Below, in pieces: positions 24,587 to 33,446 of a stretch of DNA of 64,000 nt. A program made the translations under genes and the position numbers. Source of the DNA: 21-14-0-10-47-8 sp966211455 (GTDB taxonomy: Bacteria; Bdellovibrionota; Bdellovibrionia; Bdellovibrionales; Bdellovibrionaceae). The notes under the pieces were generated by a model. The model did no database searches and had not been told where the DNA came from. It saw only the letters and a list, made by a program, of their open reading frames with translations. The stretch's first letter is position 1; each line of letters begins with the position of its first letter. The DNA is taken from assembly GCA_966211455.1 (NCBI GenBank), contig CBIHNI010000001.1, forward strand, positions 1-64,000, given 5' to 3'.

Positions 24587-25791
24587 TTCGGGTTTTGATT
24601 TCACTGACGGTTCTGCTGCTGTTCTATTTCGTGTACGGATTTTATCTTTCGCAAAGCAATCTCACCGTGATTCCGGCGAATTCGAAGCGCGAATTGACCA
24701 CCGGATATTACGACTATCGCGGCGTCACCAATGTCCGAACCAGCCTGAGCAACGGTTCTTCAACCCCTTTAGAAGTCATCGATGAAGCGAAGCTCGCCGG
24801 TCTTGATTTCCTTTTTCTGACGGACATCAATCAATTCGGCCAGACGACTTCGATCAACGGCTACAGCGGCAATCTTCTGGTCTCTGAAGAGGGCGAGTAC
24901 AGCTTTCTGGATTCACGTCTTTTGTTTTATGATCTCAGCACGGGTCACAAGCCGACGGATTCCGGCGAAGCGCAGGTTTATTTTACGGATCTGCTTTCAA
25001 AAAAATTCAGCGAAGACAACGAAACCCTGGTGGTGCTGGCTCACCCTTTCCGCCAAGGTCCCACTTGGACGGGCCCTTATCCTTCCGGCCTTGATGGCAT
25101 CGAAATCCTGAATCCTAAAGCCATCTCGGCCGACGCTTGGAATCGCTCAAAGCTGAATGTGCTTTGGAGCTTTGCGATCTATCCTTTCAACCCGCGATAT
25201 GCATTTTTGCGTCTTTTCCGAGAGCCCACGGATGAAATCGGTTTATGGGATCAGCTCTCGCAAACACGTCCGACACTGGGCTTTAGTGGCGCCGACGCTT
25301 CAGCCCGGGCCGTTCCCTGGGCCAATGCACTTTTGAAATTTCCAAGCTACGAAACATCTTTCGGAATCACGCACGATCACGTGCTGCTCAACTCGGAGCT
25401 CACGGGAAATTACGCCAAGGATCGGCAAAAGATTTTCACCGCCATTCAAAAAGGTCACTTCTACATGAGTCTGGATCTGCTTGGGGATCCACAAGGCTTC
25501 ATCGCAACAATCGATGACCGAGATAAATCTCATCTGATGGGATCGCACGTAAAGTTCAACAAGAATCTAAAGCTGAAAGTTCGCCTTCCCACCGAGCCGA
25601 CAGATTTTTACGAGATCGTGCTTTTCAAAAACGGCGAGCGCGAGGCGACCTCGAACGAAATCGAGCTCAATCACAGTCTGACCGGCCCGGGCGTTTACCG
25701 GGTCATCGTTCGCGTCAGTCCATTTCTACCTTTCCCTGAAGGCAAGAAGTGGATCACCTGGATTTACACAAATAATTTTTACGTCGAGTAA
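24583..25791 (+). CDS. Membrane-anchored PHP-like protein
   Basis: A 402-residue protein with one N-terminal membrane helix (LISLTVLLLFYFVYGFYL) and an extracytoplasmic domain with PHP-like order: YRGVTNVRTSLSNGSSTPLEVIDEAKLAGLDFLFLTD near 47-83, VVLAHPF near 149-155, and GFSGADASA near 232-240. The first metal motif HxH of true PHP enzymes is replaced (TNVRTS), so catalysis is uncertain. The C-terminal 100 residues look like a beta-sandwich. It overlaps the GT39 gene by 4 nt and the ferredoxin gene convergently by 13 nt. Confidence 0.65.
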   Translation: MIRVLISLTVLLLFYFVYGFYLSQSNLTVIPANSKRELTTGYYDYRGVTNVRTSLSNGSSTPLEVIDEAKLAGLDFLFLTDINQFGQTTSINGYSGNLLVSEEGEYSFLDSRLLFYDLSTGHKPTDSGEAQVYFTDLLSKKFSEDNETLVVLAHPFRQGPTWTGPYPSGLDGIEILNPKAISADAWNRSKLNVLWSFAIYPFNPRYAFLRLFREPTDEIGLWDQLSQTRPTLGFSGADASARAVPWANALLKFPSYETSFGITHDHVLLNSELTGNYAKDRQKIFTAIQKGHFYMSLDLLGDPQGFIATIDDRDKSHLMGSHVKFNKNLKLKVRLPTEPTDFYEIVLFKNGEREATSNEIELNHSLTGPGVYRVIVRVSPFLPFPEGKKWITWIYTNNFYVE

Positions 25792-26105
25792 GGCTTTCTT
25801 AAAACCAAGCCATCTTTCACCAGATTCTGACAGCTCAGTCTTTCATTGGCAGCAAATCCGCGATCTTGTCTGATCTCTTTTTCGGGCTCGTCAGGCTCAG
25901 CAAATTTTTCCAGGCCTTTTTCCACAAAAATCCGGCAAGTCCCGCAGCTTCCCATCCCCCCACAGCTATGGTCGATCTCGATTTCGGCGTCTAAAAGAGC
26001 ATCCAGAATTGTCGAGGATTGACTCGCTTGGACAACCACGTTTTCTGGTAAAACCGTGATGGAAATCAATGATTTCGGGTCGACAGACTTTCTTTTATGG
26101 AACAA
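25779..26105 (-). CDS. 2Fe-2S ferredoxin
   Basis: A 108-residue plant/vertebrate-type ferredoxin. Cluster ligands are in HSCGGMGSCGTCRIFV (C-x5-C-x2-C) near residues 47-62, and the fourth Cys is in RLSCQNL near 90-96. It shuttles electrons in the cytoplasm; the partner is unknown. The start is TTG 26105, supported by AGGGAG seven bases upstream on the minus strand. Its coding end overlaps the PHP-like gene by 13 nt, tail to tail. Confidence 0.88.
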   Translation of the reverse strand: MFHKRKSVDPKSLISITVLPENVVVQASQSSTILDALLDAEIEIDHSCGGMGSCGTCRIFVEKGLEKFAEPDEPEKEIRQDRGFAANERLSCQNLVKDGLVLRKPYST

Positions 26106-26143
26106 ACTTGAAACTCCCTAAACCATTATGTATCAAGGATTCC

Positions 26144-26764
26144 ATGAGATTCATAGCCTTTGACATCGAGACGACAGGAACTGTTCCTGGTGTGGACCAA
26201 GTTATTGAAATCGGAGCCGTGCGCTTCATTGATGGCCAGGTCGATGCCGTTTTTTCAACCTTGATCGATCCTTTGCGCCCGATCCCCCCTGGGGCTTCTG
26301 CGGTGAACGGAATTTCCGATGCCATGGTCAAAGGCAAGCCGACGGTCGATAAAATCTTGGAACCGCTGACAGAGTTCTGCGGTGACGATCATCTGGTCGC
26401 GCACAACGCGCCCTTCGATTCTCAGTTTTTGATTTCCGATTACAAAAAGATCGAGCTTCCAACCCCGCGTGGATTGATTCTGGACACCTTGCCCATTGCT
26501 CGCAAGGTTTTCCCAGGCCTGCCAAACTATAAGCTTGGAACATTGGTTCAGCATCTGAAAATCCCGACAACGGATTTCCACCGTGCCGAAGAAGATGCCA
26601 CTTATTGCGGAAAATTATTTTTGGAAATGGTGAAGCGCATTTCAATCAACGGCCAACCGCCAGCGGTTGAAAACTTGATCGCGCTGACCGGAAAACCCGC
26701 TTCGCGCTTCCCAGTGATCGAAAAGAAACCAAAACAAATGGATTTCTTCGCCGGTCTTCTTTAG
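26144..26764 (+). CDS. DnaQ-like 3'-5' exonuclease (DEDDh)
   Basis: A 206-residue exonuclease resembling the proofreading epsilon subunit or PolC-type exonuclease domain. Exo I is FIAFDIETTG near residues 3-12, Exo II is VAHNAPFDSQFL near 87-98, and Exo III is HRAEEDATYCG near 148-158 with the catalytic His and Asp. It could be DNA polymerase III epsilon or a free-standing repair exonuclease. ATG 26144 has AAGGA upstream; the frame open from 26069 overlaps the ferredoxin start region and is less likely. It diverges from the ferredoxin gene with only 38 nt between the starts. Confidence 0.85.
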   Translation: MRFIAFDIETTGTVPGVDQVIEIGAVRFIDGQVDAVFSTLIDPLRPIPPGASAVNGISDAMVKGKPTVDKILEPLTEFCGDDHLVAHNAPFDSQFLISDYKKIELPTPRGLILDTLPIARKVFPGLPNYKLGTLVQHLKIPTTDFHRAEEDATYCGKLFLEMVKRISINGQPPAVENLIALTGKPASRFPVIEKKPKQMDFFAGLL

Positions 26765-26786
26765 TTCTCAGAAATTCTAAATCCGA

Positions 26787-28436
26787 TCACCCGATCTCGT
26801 TGGCTTTCTGGGCGATTGGATAGCGACGCCCGCGACCGAAAGAGTGTTGAGAGATCTTCAAAACAGGAGCCGCCTGCCAGCGCTTGAATTCCGAGCGCAA
26901 AATCGCTTTGTACAACCAGCGATCCGTCTCGGTTTTGATGTTTCCACAGTCACGCACCAATTTATCCACACTGTCATCCAAGTCATCATACGGCGGAAGG
27001 CTGTCTTGGTCCTTTTGGTTCGGACGAAGCTCGGCACTTGGCGCGCGGGTCAGAATCTTTCCTGGGATCAGCTCACGCTCGGCATTGTAAAGCTCGCACA
27101 GGGCGTAGATTTGACGTTTTGTCAGATCTCCCAGTGGCACCAAACCCCCGCACATATCTCCATACAAAGTGGCATAGCCTGCAGCCATTTCAGATTTGTT
27201 CGAAGTGGTTAGCAAAAGCGAGTTCTCTTTGTTCGAAAAGGCCATCAAAAGCATGCCACGAATGCGGGCCTGCAGGTTTTCATGAACCAAACCGAATTCC
27301 GAAATATCATAAGCTTGGTCGACTGTTTTCTTTGCCGCTTCGTAAGAGCTTTGAATCGGAACCTCTAAAAAGCGAATCCCCAAATTCTTCGCCAGATCTT
27401 TTGCAAGCGTCAGGCTTTCAGGAGCGTTGAAGTTTGTCGGAAGCGCGATGCCCGTGATCTGCGAAGGCCCCAAAGCATCAACTGCCAAACAGGCCGCCAA
27501 AGCCGAGTCCACCCCGCCGCTCAGGCCCAAGTGGATCTTCTGCAGACCGACTTTGCGGCAGAAATCTTGGATTCCGAGCACCAAAGCTTGGCGCAAAAGT
27601 TCGCTGCTATTGGTTGGAAGCGGATTTACACTGCCTTCCATTTTTCCAAGATCCAAGATTCCCATGTCTTCTTCGAACATCATGCTTTGAAGCAGAACTT
27701 TGCCTTTGGTATCCAAAGCAAAGCTCGCTCCATCGAAGATAATTTCGTCTTGGGCGCCGACCAAGTTCACATAAATCATCGGAGCTTTCACAAGCTTTGC
27801 TGTCTGCTGAACCAAGGCCTTTCGCACCTTCAATTTTCCGTCATAGAAAGGTGAAGCACTTTGATTGATGATCAGATCAACCTTTTCACCTTTGAAATCC
27901 AGAATCGGATTGCGGTCGTATTGGCTTTCGCCCTTTTTATTTGGCCAAGCCCAGATATCTTCGCAAATCGTGACCAAGATGCGCTGACCTTTGAAAGTAA
28001 AGAAATTGTCACGCATCTTGCCGCTTTCGATAAAGCGAGCCTCGTCAAAGACATCTCCTGTCGGCAAAAGTTCCTTGTGGAAGAATTTGGTTTTTTTGCC
28101 TTTTTGGATCAGAGCCGTCGAATTGAAATAAGGTCGGCCTTTTTTGTTGGGATTTTTGGTGATCACGCCCACCAAAGCGGCCATCCCGGACGGGATCGCT
28201 TTTTCGATTTTCTTCAGCTCTTTGAGCTGTTGATCGACCAGATTCTTTCGCTCTAGCAGATCGAAGGGATGGTATCCGAACAAAGTGCTTTCAGGAAATA
28301 CGACCAGGTCGCAGTGTTTTTCCTGTGCACGGTGGATTTGCGCAATTACTTTTTCGCAATTGGCGGCAAACTGTCCCAGAGTGGTGTTGATTTGGGCGAC
28401 GGCGACTCGAAATGGTTTTTTATGGGTGTGTCTCAT
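26787..28436 (-). CDS. nadE: Glutamine-dependent NAD+ synthetase
   Basis: Last step of NAD synthesis, amidating nicotinate adenine dinucleotide with glutamine-derived ammonia. An N-terminal nitrilase-type amidase domain (residues 8-260) shows the Glu in VFPESTLFG, the Lys in HKELLPT and the Cys in VTICEDIW. The C-terminal synthetase domain has the SGGVDSALAACLAV pyrophosphate loop near 302-315. The bipartite 549-residue form is normal. nadD for the preceding step lies at 34640. The start overlaps the upstream gene by 17 nt, so the two are cotranscribed. Confidence 0.95.
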   Translation of the reverse strand: MRHTHKKPFRVAVAQINTTLGQFAANCEKVIAQIHRAQEKHCDLVVFPESTLFGYHPFDLLERKNLVDQQLKELKKIEKAIPSGMAALVGVITKNPNKKGRPYFNSTALIQKGKKTKFFHKELLPTGDVFDEARFIESGKMRDNFFTFKGQRILVTICEDIWAWPNKKGESQYDRNPILDFKGEKVDLIINQSASPFYDGKLKVRKALVQQTAKLVKAPMIYVNLVGAQDEIIFDGASFALDTKGKVLLQSMMFEEDMGILDLGKMEGSVNPLPTNSSELLRQALVLGIQDFCRKVGLQKIHLGLSGGVDSALAACLAVDALGPSQITGIALPTNFNAPESLTLAKDLAKNLGIRFLEVPIQSSYEAAKKTVDQAYDISEFGLVHENLQARIRGMLLMAFSNKENSLLLTTSNKSEMAAGYATLYGDMCGGLVPLGDLTKRQIYALCELYNAERELIPGKILTRAPSAELRPNQKDQDSLPPYDDLDDSVDKLVRDCGNIKTETDRWLYKAILRSEFKRWQAAPVLKISQHSFGRGRRYPIAQKANEIG

Positions 28437-28803
28437 TTAATTCCGGCTTAATGTGGACTCTCCCTGAAAATCCATCATTGTATCCATGCCAAAAGGAAAT
28501 AACCGTTTCAGGGAATTTCCAGCAATAATACCCCTTGCCGTTATCAAAGTCAGCAAGCCAAAGACCTTTGGGGCTTGCTCCCAATTTCTGTACCTTCTGC
28601 TGCCAACGATCAATAATTGAATTGACCTCGGTTTCCAGCTCCGCTGCACGTGCTCCGCTCATGCTTTTGATGGCTTCAATGCGATTCACCAAAACCCGCA
28701 CTTCTTTCTGTGCAACTTCAGTGATGCGGTAAACAACAGGCAACAAATCCTGAGCTTCTTCATAGGTGAACGTGCGCTTGTGATTCAGTGGAATGATGTC
28801 CAT
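28420..28803 (-). CDS. DUF2203-like protein
   Basis: A 127-residue protein: FTYEEAQDLLPVVYRIT near residues 11-27, a coiled helical middle, then GLWLADFDNGKGYYCWKFPETVISFWHGYNDGFSGR near 80-115. That ends-in-YxCW...WH pattern is the DUF2203 signature. Function not known. It overlaps the nadE start and lies first in that operon. Confidence 0.7.
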   Translation of the reverse strand: MDIIPLNHKRTFTYEEAQDLLPVVYRITEVAQKEVRVLVNRIEAIKSMSGARAAELETEVNSIIDRWQQKVQKLGASPKGLWLADFDNGKGYYCWKFPETVISFWHGYNDGFSGRVHIKPELNETHP

Positions 28804-28933
28804 TGTCTCTCTTTCGAATTGGGAGACTTTCTATCGATCAATCACCGGAAAGTTTCAAGAATTTCTGGCCAAAGATGACGATTCTTCGCTCTCGGCATGT
28901 ACATATTTCCGACGCTTTGCGCGCCCTCTGGTA

Positions 28934-29797
28934 TCACTTTTCCATGCTCTTGGAAATTTGCAAAATCTGCCCACCAAGGAACATCACCACAGCGATAATG
29001 ATGATGATAATTAGACCATATTTCAGATACTCGGCCATCGACCAAGATTCCTCTTTTTCAACATTGGCGACTTTTCTTTCGGTCGGTTTAACGAGGATTT
29101 TCTTAGGCTTTCGATCAACTCCGAACTCTTCCTGCATTGGCAACGGTGCACCTTTTTGAATCTCGCTGGAGTTTTCTTTTTTACTGGTTATGAACTGCTG
29201 ATTCAGACCATTGCGGCCCACCAGCTCGTTCGAAGATGCAATGGTCGTATTGCGTGACGAACGCAGACGGTAGTACTGGGACTGCGGAAGTTTTTCCACA
29301 ATCTTCTCGGAACCATCGATTTCACTGCGGGGGCTATCCGAACCAGATCGGGCACCCGTCGCAAAGGCCGAACTGCCGCTGCCATTGCGGCCACGATTGA
29401 TGGCTGCAGAACTACCACCGCCTTCACCGCTTGTACCACCCGCGCTGGTGTTATTAGAGCCGTTCTTGCTGCCACTATTGGGTTTATCGCTCGAGCTTTC
29501 GCCGGTGCTCGGTGTGGTCGCGATCGGGGGACGACCTCCGGTCACCGAGAATGTGGAAAATTTCGAATTGCACTCACCACTATCGCTGCTGCCACCAACG
29601 GTCGGCAGTTCGCCGACATCCAATAGGCACTCTAAATACTGCCCCATATAGTCGCGCATCCAATTGCCAAATGGTTTATAGAGCTGATTTATCAACCCTA
29701 AAATCAAGGCAACGGCGATCGCCAGGATCAGGATGTACTCGACAAGAGCCTGACCCGACTGAGATTTTTGTTTTTCTAAGCGAAGCATCTCGTTCAT
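28934..29797 (-). CDS. Large protein with Flp-type prepilin motif
   Basis: The N-terminus reads SGQALVEYILILAIAVALILGLI, which exactly fits the Flp prepilin cleavage rule (Gly, four residues, then Glu-Tyr) followed by a hydrophobic core. The protein continues to 287 residues with a Ser/Gly/Asn-rich linker (about 70-150), a charged region and a second membrane helix (YLKYGLIIIIIIAVVMFLGGQIL) near the C-terminus. True Flp pilins have only 50-80 residues. It may be a pseudopilin-like anchor for the Tad-type platform at 12657-13816 (inference). A second in-frame ATG at 29788 is possible. Confidence 0.65.
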   Translation of the reverse strand: MNEMLRLEKQKSQSGQALVEYILILAIAVALILGLINQLYKPFGNWMRDYMGQYLECLLDVGELPTVGGSSDSGECNSKFSTFSVTGGRPPIATTPSTGESSSDKPNSGSKNGSNNTSAGGTSGEGGGSSAAINRGRNGSGSSAFATGARSGSDSPRSEIDGSEKIVEKLPQSQYYRLRSSRNTTIASSNELVGRNGLNQQFITSKKENSSEIQKGAPLPMQEEFGVDRKPKKILVKPTERKVANVEKEESWSMAEYLKYGLIIIIIIAVVMFLGGQILQISKSMEK

Positions 29798-29807
29798 ACT
29801 ATATCAC

Positions 29808-30803
29808 ATGAATCGATTACTGCTGGGACTAGGTCTCTTTCTAAGTGTCTCATTCTTAGACGTTCGACATGGATGGACTTTGGCCCAGGCCCAAAATTCA
29901 CCCCATTTCGCGACGGCGAAAGCGGCTTTGCAGGCCAAGGACTATCAAAAAGTCATAGATTTGCTTTCACCCCAGGTGGAGAAACTTTCGCGTGCTGAGC
30001 TGGTTTTGCTGGCAAAGGCCTATAGTGGAATTGGCAAGCACGAGGCCGCCATCAAGGCCTACACGGCTTGTCTCGCGCTGAATTCGAAGGACTTTGAAGC
30101 AAAGACCGCGATTGGGTCCGAACAACTGGCTGCCAAGCGCGACAAAGATGCACTGGCGACGCTTCGAGAATCTTTGGAGATGAATCCACGCTATGCCCCG
30201 ACCTACAATGCTCTGGAAGAGTATTACGATAAGAAAAAGAATAATTACGAGCTTCGCCTGCTCTTCGAAGACATGTTGGAGAATGTGGGTGAAAGCGTGG
30301 ATGTCGTTACCAAGCTTTGCCGGCTGACGACCATGGACCGGCTGTATGACTTGGCTTTTAAGCATTGCCAGCGTGGCATAACAGTTAGCCCCCGCACGGC
30401 GGATAACTATGTTTATTTGGGAATCAGCTCGAAAGAAACCGGCAAGGGTGAAAAGGCCGACGAGATTTTAAAAAAAGTTGCAGACGATTTTCCGAAATCC
30501 GAGCTCGCGCAGCTCACCTACGCGCAAAACCTGGATGAAAAGAAGAACTATATCGGTTCTTATTCCTATTACAAGCGTGCCCTCCAGGCAAAGGCCGATT
30601 CGGTTTCTGGATTGGTCGGCCTCGGTAACTCGAGCCTAGAAATTCAAAAATATTCGGAGTCGCTAGAAGCCTATATCAAAGCCTGCAAGCTGGATCGTAA
30701 GTCGCTACCGTCGTTCCGGCGGGCCACCAACACTTTGCGCACAATGAAAATCCAAGACTGGCTCAAAAAATTTGAAGCCGGTGTCGATTCCTGCGGCGGC
30801 TAA
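29808..30803 (+). CDS. Secreted TPR protein
   Basis: A 331-residue protein with a signal peptide (MNRLLLGLGLFLSVSFLDV..., cleavage near residue 28) and six or more TPR units (AKAALQAKDYQKVIDLL, AELVLLAKAYSGIGKHEAAIKAY, DNYVYLGISSKETGKGEKADEIL and so on). Likely a periplasmic scaffold. It starts only 10 nt from the divergent Flp-motif gene. No Shine-Dalgarno is visible before the ATG, but a TACTAT -10-like hexamer ends 5 nt upstream, so the message could be leaderless (inference). Confidence 0.75.
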   Translation: MNRLLLGLGLFLSVSFLDVRHGWTLAQAQNSPHFATAKAALQAKDYQKVIDLLSPQVEKLSRAELVLLAKAYSGIGKHEAAIKAYTACLALNSKDFEAKTAIGSEQLAAKRDKDALATLRESLEMNPRYAPTYNALEEYYDKKKNNYELRLLFEDMLENVGESVDVVTKLCRLTTMDRLYDLAFKHCQRGITVSPRTADNYVYLGISSKETGKGEKADEILKKVADDFPKSELAQLTYAQNLDEKKNYIGSYSYYKRALQAKADSVSGLVGLGNSSLEIQKYSESLEAYIKACKLDRKSLPSFRRATNTLRTMKIQDWLKKFEAGVDSCGG

Positions 30804-31355
30804 TTACTTGTTATTTTTTGGAGTGAGATCGAAATAGGCGCGAAGCTTTTCGCTGGGTTCTTCGACGAAACTGACTTTGATCTTCTGGTTTTCCATCTCG
30901 GCGATTTCATTCTGAATCAGGCTCAGATCAGGACCTGTCATCACCAAACAAGCAGCGGCACCAGGGAAGCGTGGCTGACGGAAATCCATCATCTCGAGCT
31001 TTTTACCTAGCAGCCTTTGTCCCCATTGCAACAGGTATCCGGCAAAATCATTTTCTAAAATCAGGATGTAGTTTTGAATCGGGCTATTTGCCAAATGGTA
31101 ATAAGCTTTCAAAAGCCGCTCGTCCGGATTTTCAATAATCACGGATTTTTGCAGATCTGCGGTTCTCAAAACTTTACGGTAACTGTTCAAATCTGTCGCC
31201 GATCCCTGCACCAAAAGCTGAGTGTAGGTCCCGAACGGAATGATCTCCAAAAGCTCCAAAGATTTGCGATGGGTCGCGATGTTTGCCGCTTCCAAGGCCG
31301 CCCCGTAACTGCCGACCTGAATCAATGCAAAGTCTTTGGAGACTGCCGAGCTCAC
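30804..31355 (-). CDS. Tandem BMC-like domain protein
   Basis: A 183-residue soluble protein. The first half (FALIQVGSYGAALEAANIATHRKSLELLEI, residues 9-38, then PFGTYTQLLVQGSATDLNSYRKVL) has the order of a bacterial microcompartment (BMC) domain: strand, helix, strand, then VxGxxxxL. The second half repeats this order (NYILILENDFAGYLLQWGQRLLGKKLEMMDF...AACLVMTGPDLSLIQNEI), and both halves end alike (NPDERLLKAYY and EPSEKLRAYF). No shell-enzyme operon surrounds it. It starts at GTG 31355, overlapping the rimO stop (GTGA), as third gene of lolA-rimO. Role unknown; the BMC identity is a pattern call. Confidence 0.6.
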   Translation of the reverse strand: MSSAVSKDFALIQVGSYGAALEAANIATHRKSLELLEIIPFGTYTQLLVQGSATDLNSYRKVLRTADLQKSVIIENPDERLLKAYYHLANSPIQNYILILENDFAGYLLQWGQRLLGKKLEMMDFRQPRFPGAAACLVMTGPDLSLIQNEIAEMENQKIKVSFVEEPSEKLRAYFDLTPKNNK

Positions 31356-32731
31356 ACAATCTCCCCGATAAGGTCGTATTCCATGCTGTCTGTGATACGA
31401 ACCTTCACGATGTCGCCAACCTTAGCCTGGCCATCGTTGATCAGGACGTGACCATCGATATCCGGAGCCTGCTGCGAAGTGCGGCCTTGCAATAACAGCT
31501 CGGTCTCTTCGCTGTAGCCTTCGACCATCACATCGACCGTTTTGCCGATAAATGCACGGTGCTTTTCACGGGAAATATTCTGCTGAACTTCCATCACCGC
31601 TTCGTAACGGCGTTGCTTTGTTTCTTCGTCGATTTGGTCCACCATTTTACCGCCCGGAGTGCTTTCTTCCGGAGAATACTTGAAACAACCAACGCGGTCG
31701 AACTGCTGTTCGGCGATAAACTGCAAAAGCTCTTCGAACTGCTCTTCGGTTTCGCCCGGGAAGCCGACGATGAACTGAGTCCGAATAACAGCTTCGGGAA
31801 TTTCTTGGCGAATGTTCATCAAAACCGTTTCGATCTCTTCACGAGTCATCTTGCGATTCATTTTCTTCAGCACTTCGTTATTGATGTGTTGCAAAGGCAT
31901 ATCGAAGTACTTCACAAGCTTTGGGCTGTTCTTGATCAGCTGAATCATGCCCGGAGTGATTCCATCTGGATACAGATACAGCATGCGAACCCACTCGACC
32001 CCTTCAAGCTCAGACAAGGCTTTCAGCAAAGTCTCTGGGCTTTCCGTGGCTTCTTTGTTCTTGCGGCGCAAATCCCAACCGTAATCGGTAAAATCGTGAC
32101 TGATGATCAAAAGCTCTTTCACGCCACCGGCAACCAGAAGTTTGGCTTCATTCAAAACGTTTTGCAAAGTACGGGATTGCAGGTTTCCGCGGATCAAAGG
32201 GATCGCGCAGAATGCACAGCGCTTTAAGCAGCCTTCAGAAATTTTCAAATACGCGCGATGTCCTGGTTGAGAATTCACCCGTGGAGTCGTCTCTTCTTGC
32301 AGATAAGTCGGCAAGTTGAAGAATGTTTTGCTTTGATCACCACCTTCGTGGTTCTTCAAAATTTTTGCGATGTTCTGAAATTCACCTGAACCGACGAACA
32401 AATCCGCCTCTGGAAGTCCTTCAACCAAATCGCCCTTATATCGCTGGGTTAAGCAGCCAGCAACGACCACGCGTTTGACCTGACCTTGTTCTTTCAAGGT
32501 GGTCATATCCAAAATACGCTGGATCGATTCTTTCTTGCTGTCTTCGATGAAACCGCAAGTGTTGACGATCACGGTGTCTGCGCCTTCCGCATTGTCGGCG
32601 ATCGCATATCCTTCTTTCATCAGGGTGCCGGCCATGATCTCGCTATCGACCAAGTTCTTCGGGCAGCCCAAGCTGATGAAATGAACTTTGTTTTTATTCG
32701 CTACGGTGTTTGTCGTGTTATTCAAACTCAT
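31352..32731 (-). CDS. rimO: Ribosomal protein S12 methylthiotransferase
   Basis: Radical SAM enzyme that methylthiolates the conserved aspartate of S12. The N-terminal UPF0004 domain has the cysteines in SLGCPKNLVDSE near residues 20-31, VNTCGFIE near 55-62 and AGCLTQR near 90-96. The radical SAM triad is in CLKRCAFCAIP near 166-176, and a C-terminal TRAM domain is near 395-459. NLVDSE and CGFI distinguish RimO from MiaB. Length 459. Coupled by ATGA overlap to lolA and GTGA overlap to the BMC-like gene. Confidence 0.95.
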   Translation of the reverse strand: MSLNNTTNTVANKNKVHFISLGCPKNLVDSEIMAGTLMKEGYAIADNAEGADTVIVNTCGFIEDSKKESIQRILDMTTLKEQGQVKRVVVAGCLTQRYKGDLVEGLPEADLFVGSGEFQNIAKILKNHEGGDQSKTFFNLPTYLQEETTPRVNSQPGHRAYLKISEGCLKRCAFCAIPLIRGNLQSRTLQNVLNEAKLLVAGGVKELLIISHDFTDYGWDLRRKNKEATESPETLLKALSELEGVEWVRMLYLYPDGITPGMIQLIKNSPKLVKYFDMPLQHINNEVLKKMNRKMTREEIETVLMNIRQEIPEAVIRTQFIVGFPGETEEQFEELLQFIAEQQFDRVGCFKYSPEESTPGGKMVDQIDEETKQRRYEAVMEVQQNISREKHRAFIGKTVDVMVEGYSEETELLLQGRTSQQAPDIDGHVLINDGQAKVGDIVKVRITDSMEYDLIGEIV

Positions 32732-33399
32732 ATTTCTGTAACCTGAGCACCTTTCGGAGGCTTATAAGAGAAAACTTTTTTGTCCAAAGTCTTCTTGAAC
32801 TGCGCATTCGAAAATTTCATCGTCGTCAGGTTGCCGATATCGTCTTTGTATGAAATTTCTGAAACCAATTTCGAGTTGTTATCAATTTTCAAAGTTAAAT
32901 TTTTAATCGAAAGGTCCGAGTTCAAAGCTTCCGTTTCATAAACGGTTTGCGAACCGTCTTTTTTGGCGCTGAGAACTTTAAAGTATTTGGTGATCGGATC
33001 CTTAGTGAGCAAAGTCGCAAACAAGGTTTGTGCTTTGCCTTTGCCGGACAGCTTTGATTTCGTCACTTGCACCGATCCACCGAAATCCGAAGATGGTTGC
33101 TGCTCGTTCCACAAAGTGATGCCGTCAAAAACCAACAGTGACTTTTCCGGCTGCCGGTTTTCCAATCGGAACATTCCGGCCGACAAAGAAATCTCGCCCT
33201 GATTTTTCGTTTCTTTTCCGGTCAGCTCGGACTTGACCGTCTTTTCCAGGGACATTTGCACAAGCTTCGCATCACGATACTTGGCCGTTGATTCGGTCAG
33301 GATCTTTGTGTCCGGCCCTTTGGTCGCTTGAGCTTTTTTTGCGGGAGCACCAGCTGCAAAAACAGATGTTGAAATAATCAAAAGAAGAGCGTTTAGCAC
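32728..33399 (-). CDS. lolA: Outer-membrane lipoprotein carrier LolA
   Basis: Periplasmic chaperone that carries lipoproteins from LolCDE to the outer membrane. It has a signal peptide (residues 1-16, ending VFA-AGA). The body follows the LolA pattern: an AKYRDAKLVQMSLEKTVKSE strand-helix start, GEISLSAGMFRLE, LLVFDGITLW near 100-109, and a closing SYKPPKGAQVTE (the usual F-x-PP-x-G-V/D). Start is GTG 33399 with AAGGA nine bases upstream. First gene of the lolA-rimO-BMC-like unit. Confidence 0.88.
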   Translation of the reverse strand: MLNALLLIISTSVFAAGAPAKKAQATKGPDTKILTESTAKYRDAKLVQMSLEKTVKSELTGKETKNQGEISLSAGMFRLENRQPEKSLLVFDGITLWNEQQPSSDFGGSVQVTKSKLSGKGKAQTLFATLLTKDPITKYFKVLSAKKDGSQTVYETEALNSDLSIKNLTLKIDNNSKLVSEISYKDDIGNLTTMKFSNAQFKKTLDKKVFSYKPPKGAQVTEI

Positions 33400-33446
33400 T
33401 GCGAAGAATCCTTCTAAAATAACGAGCTTTATTCAGTATTTATATA

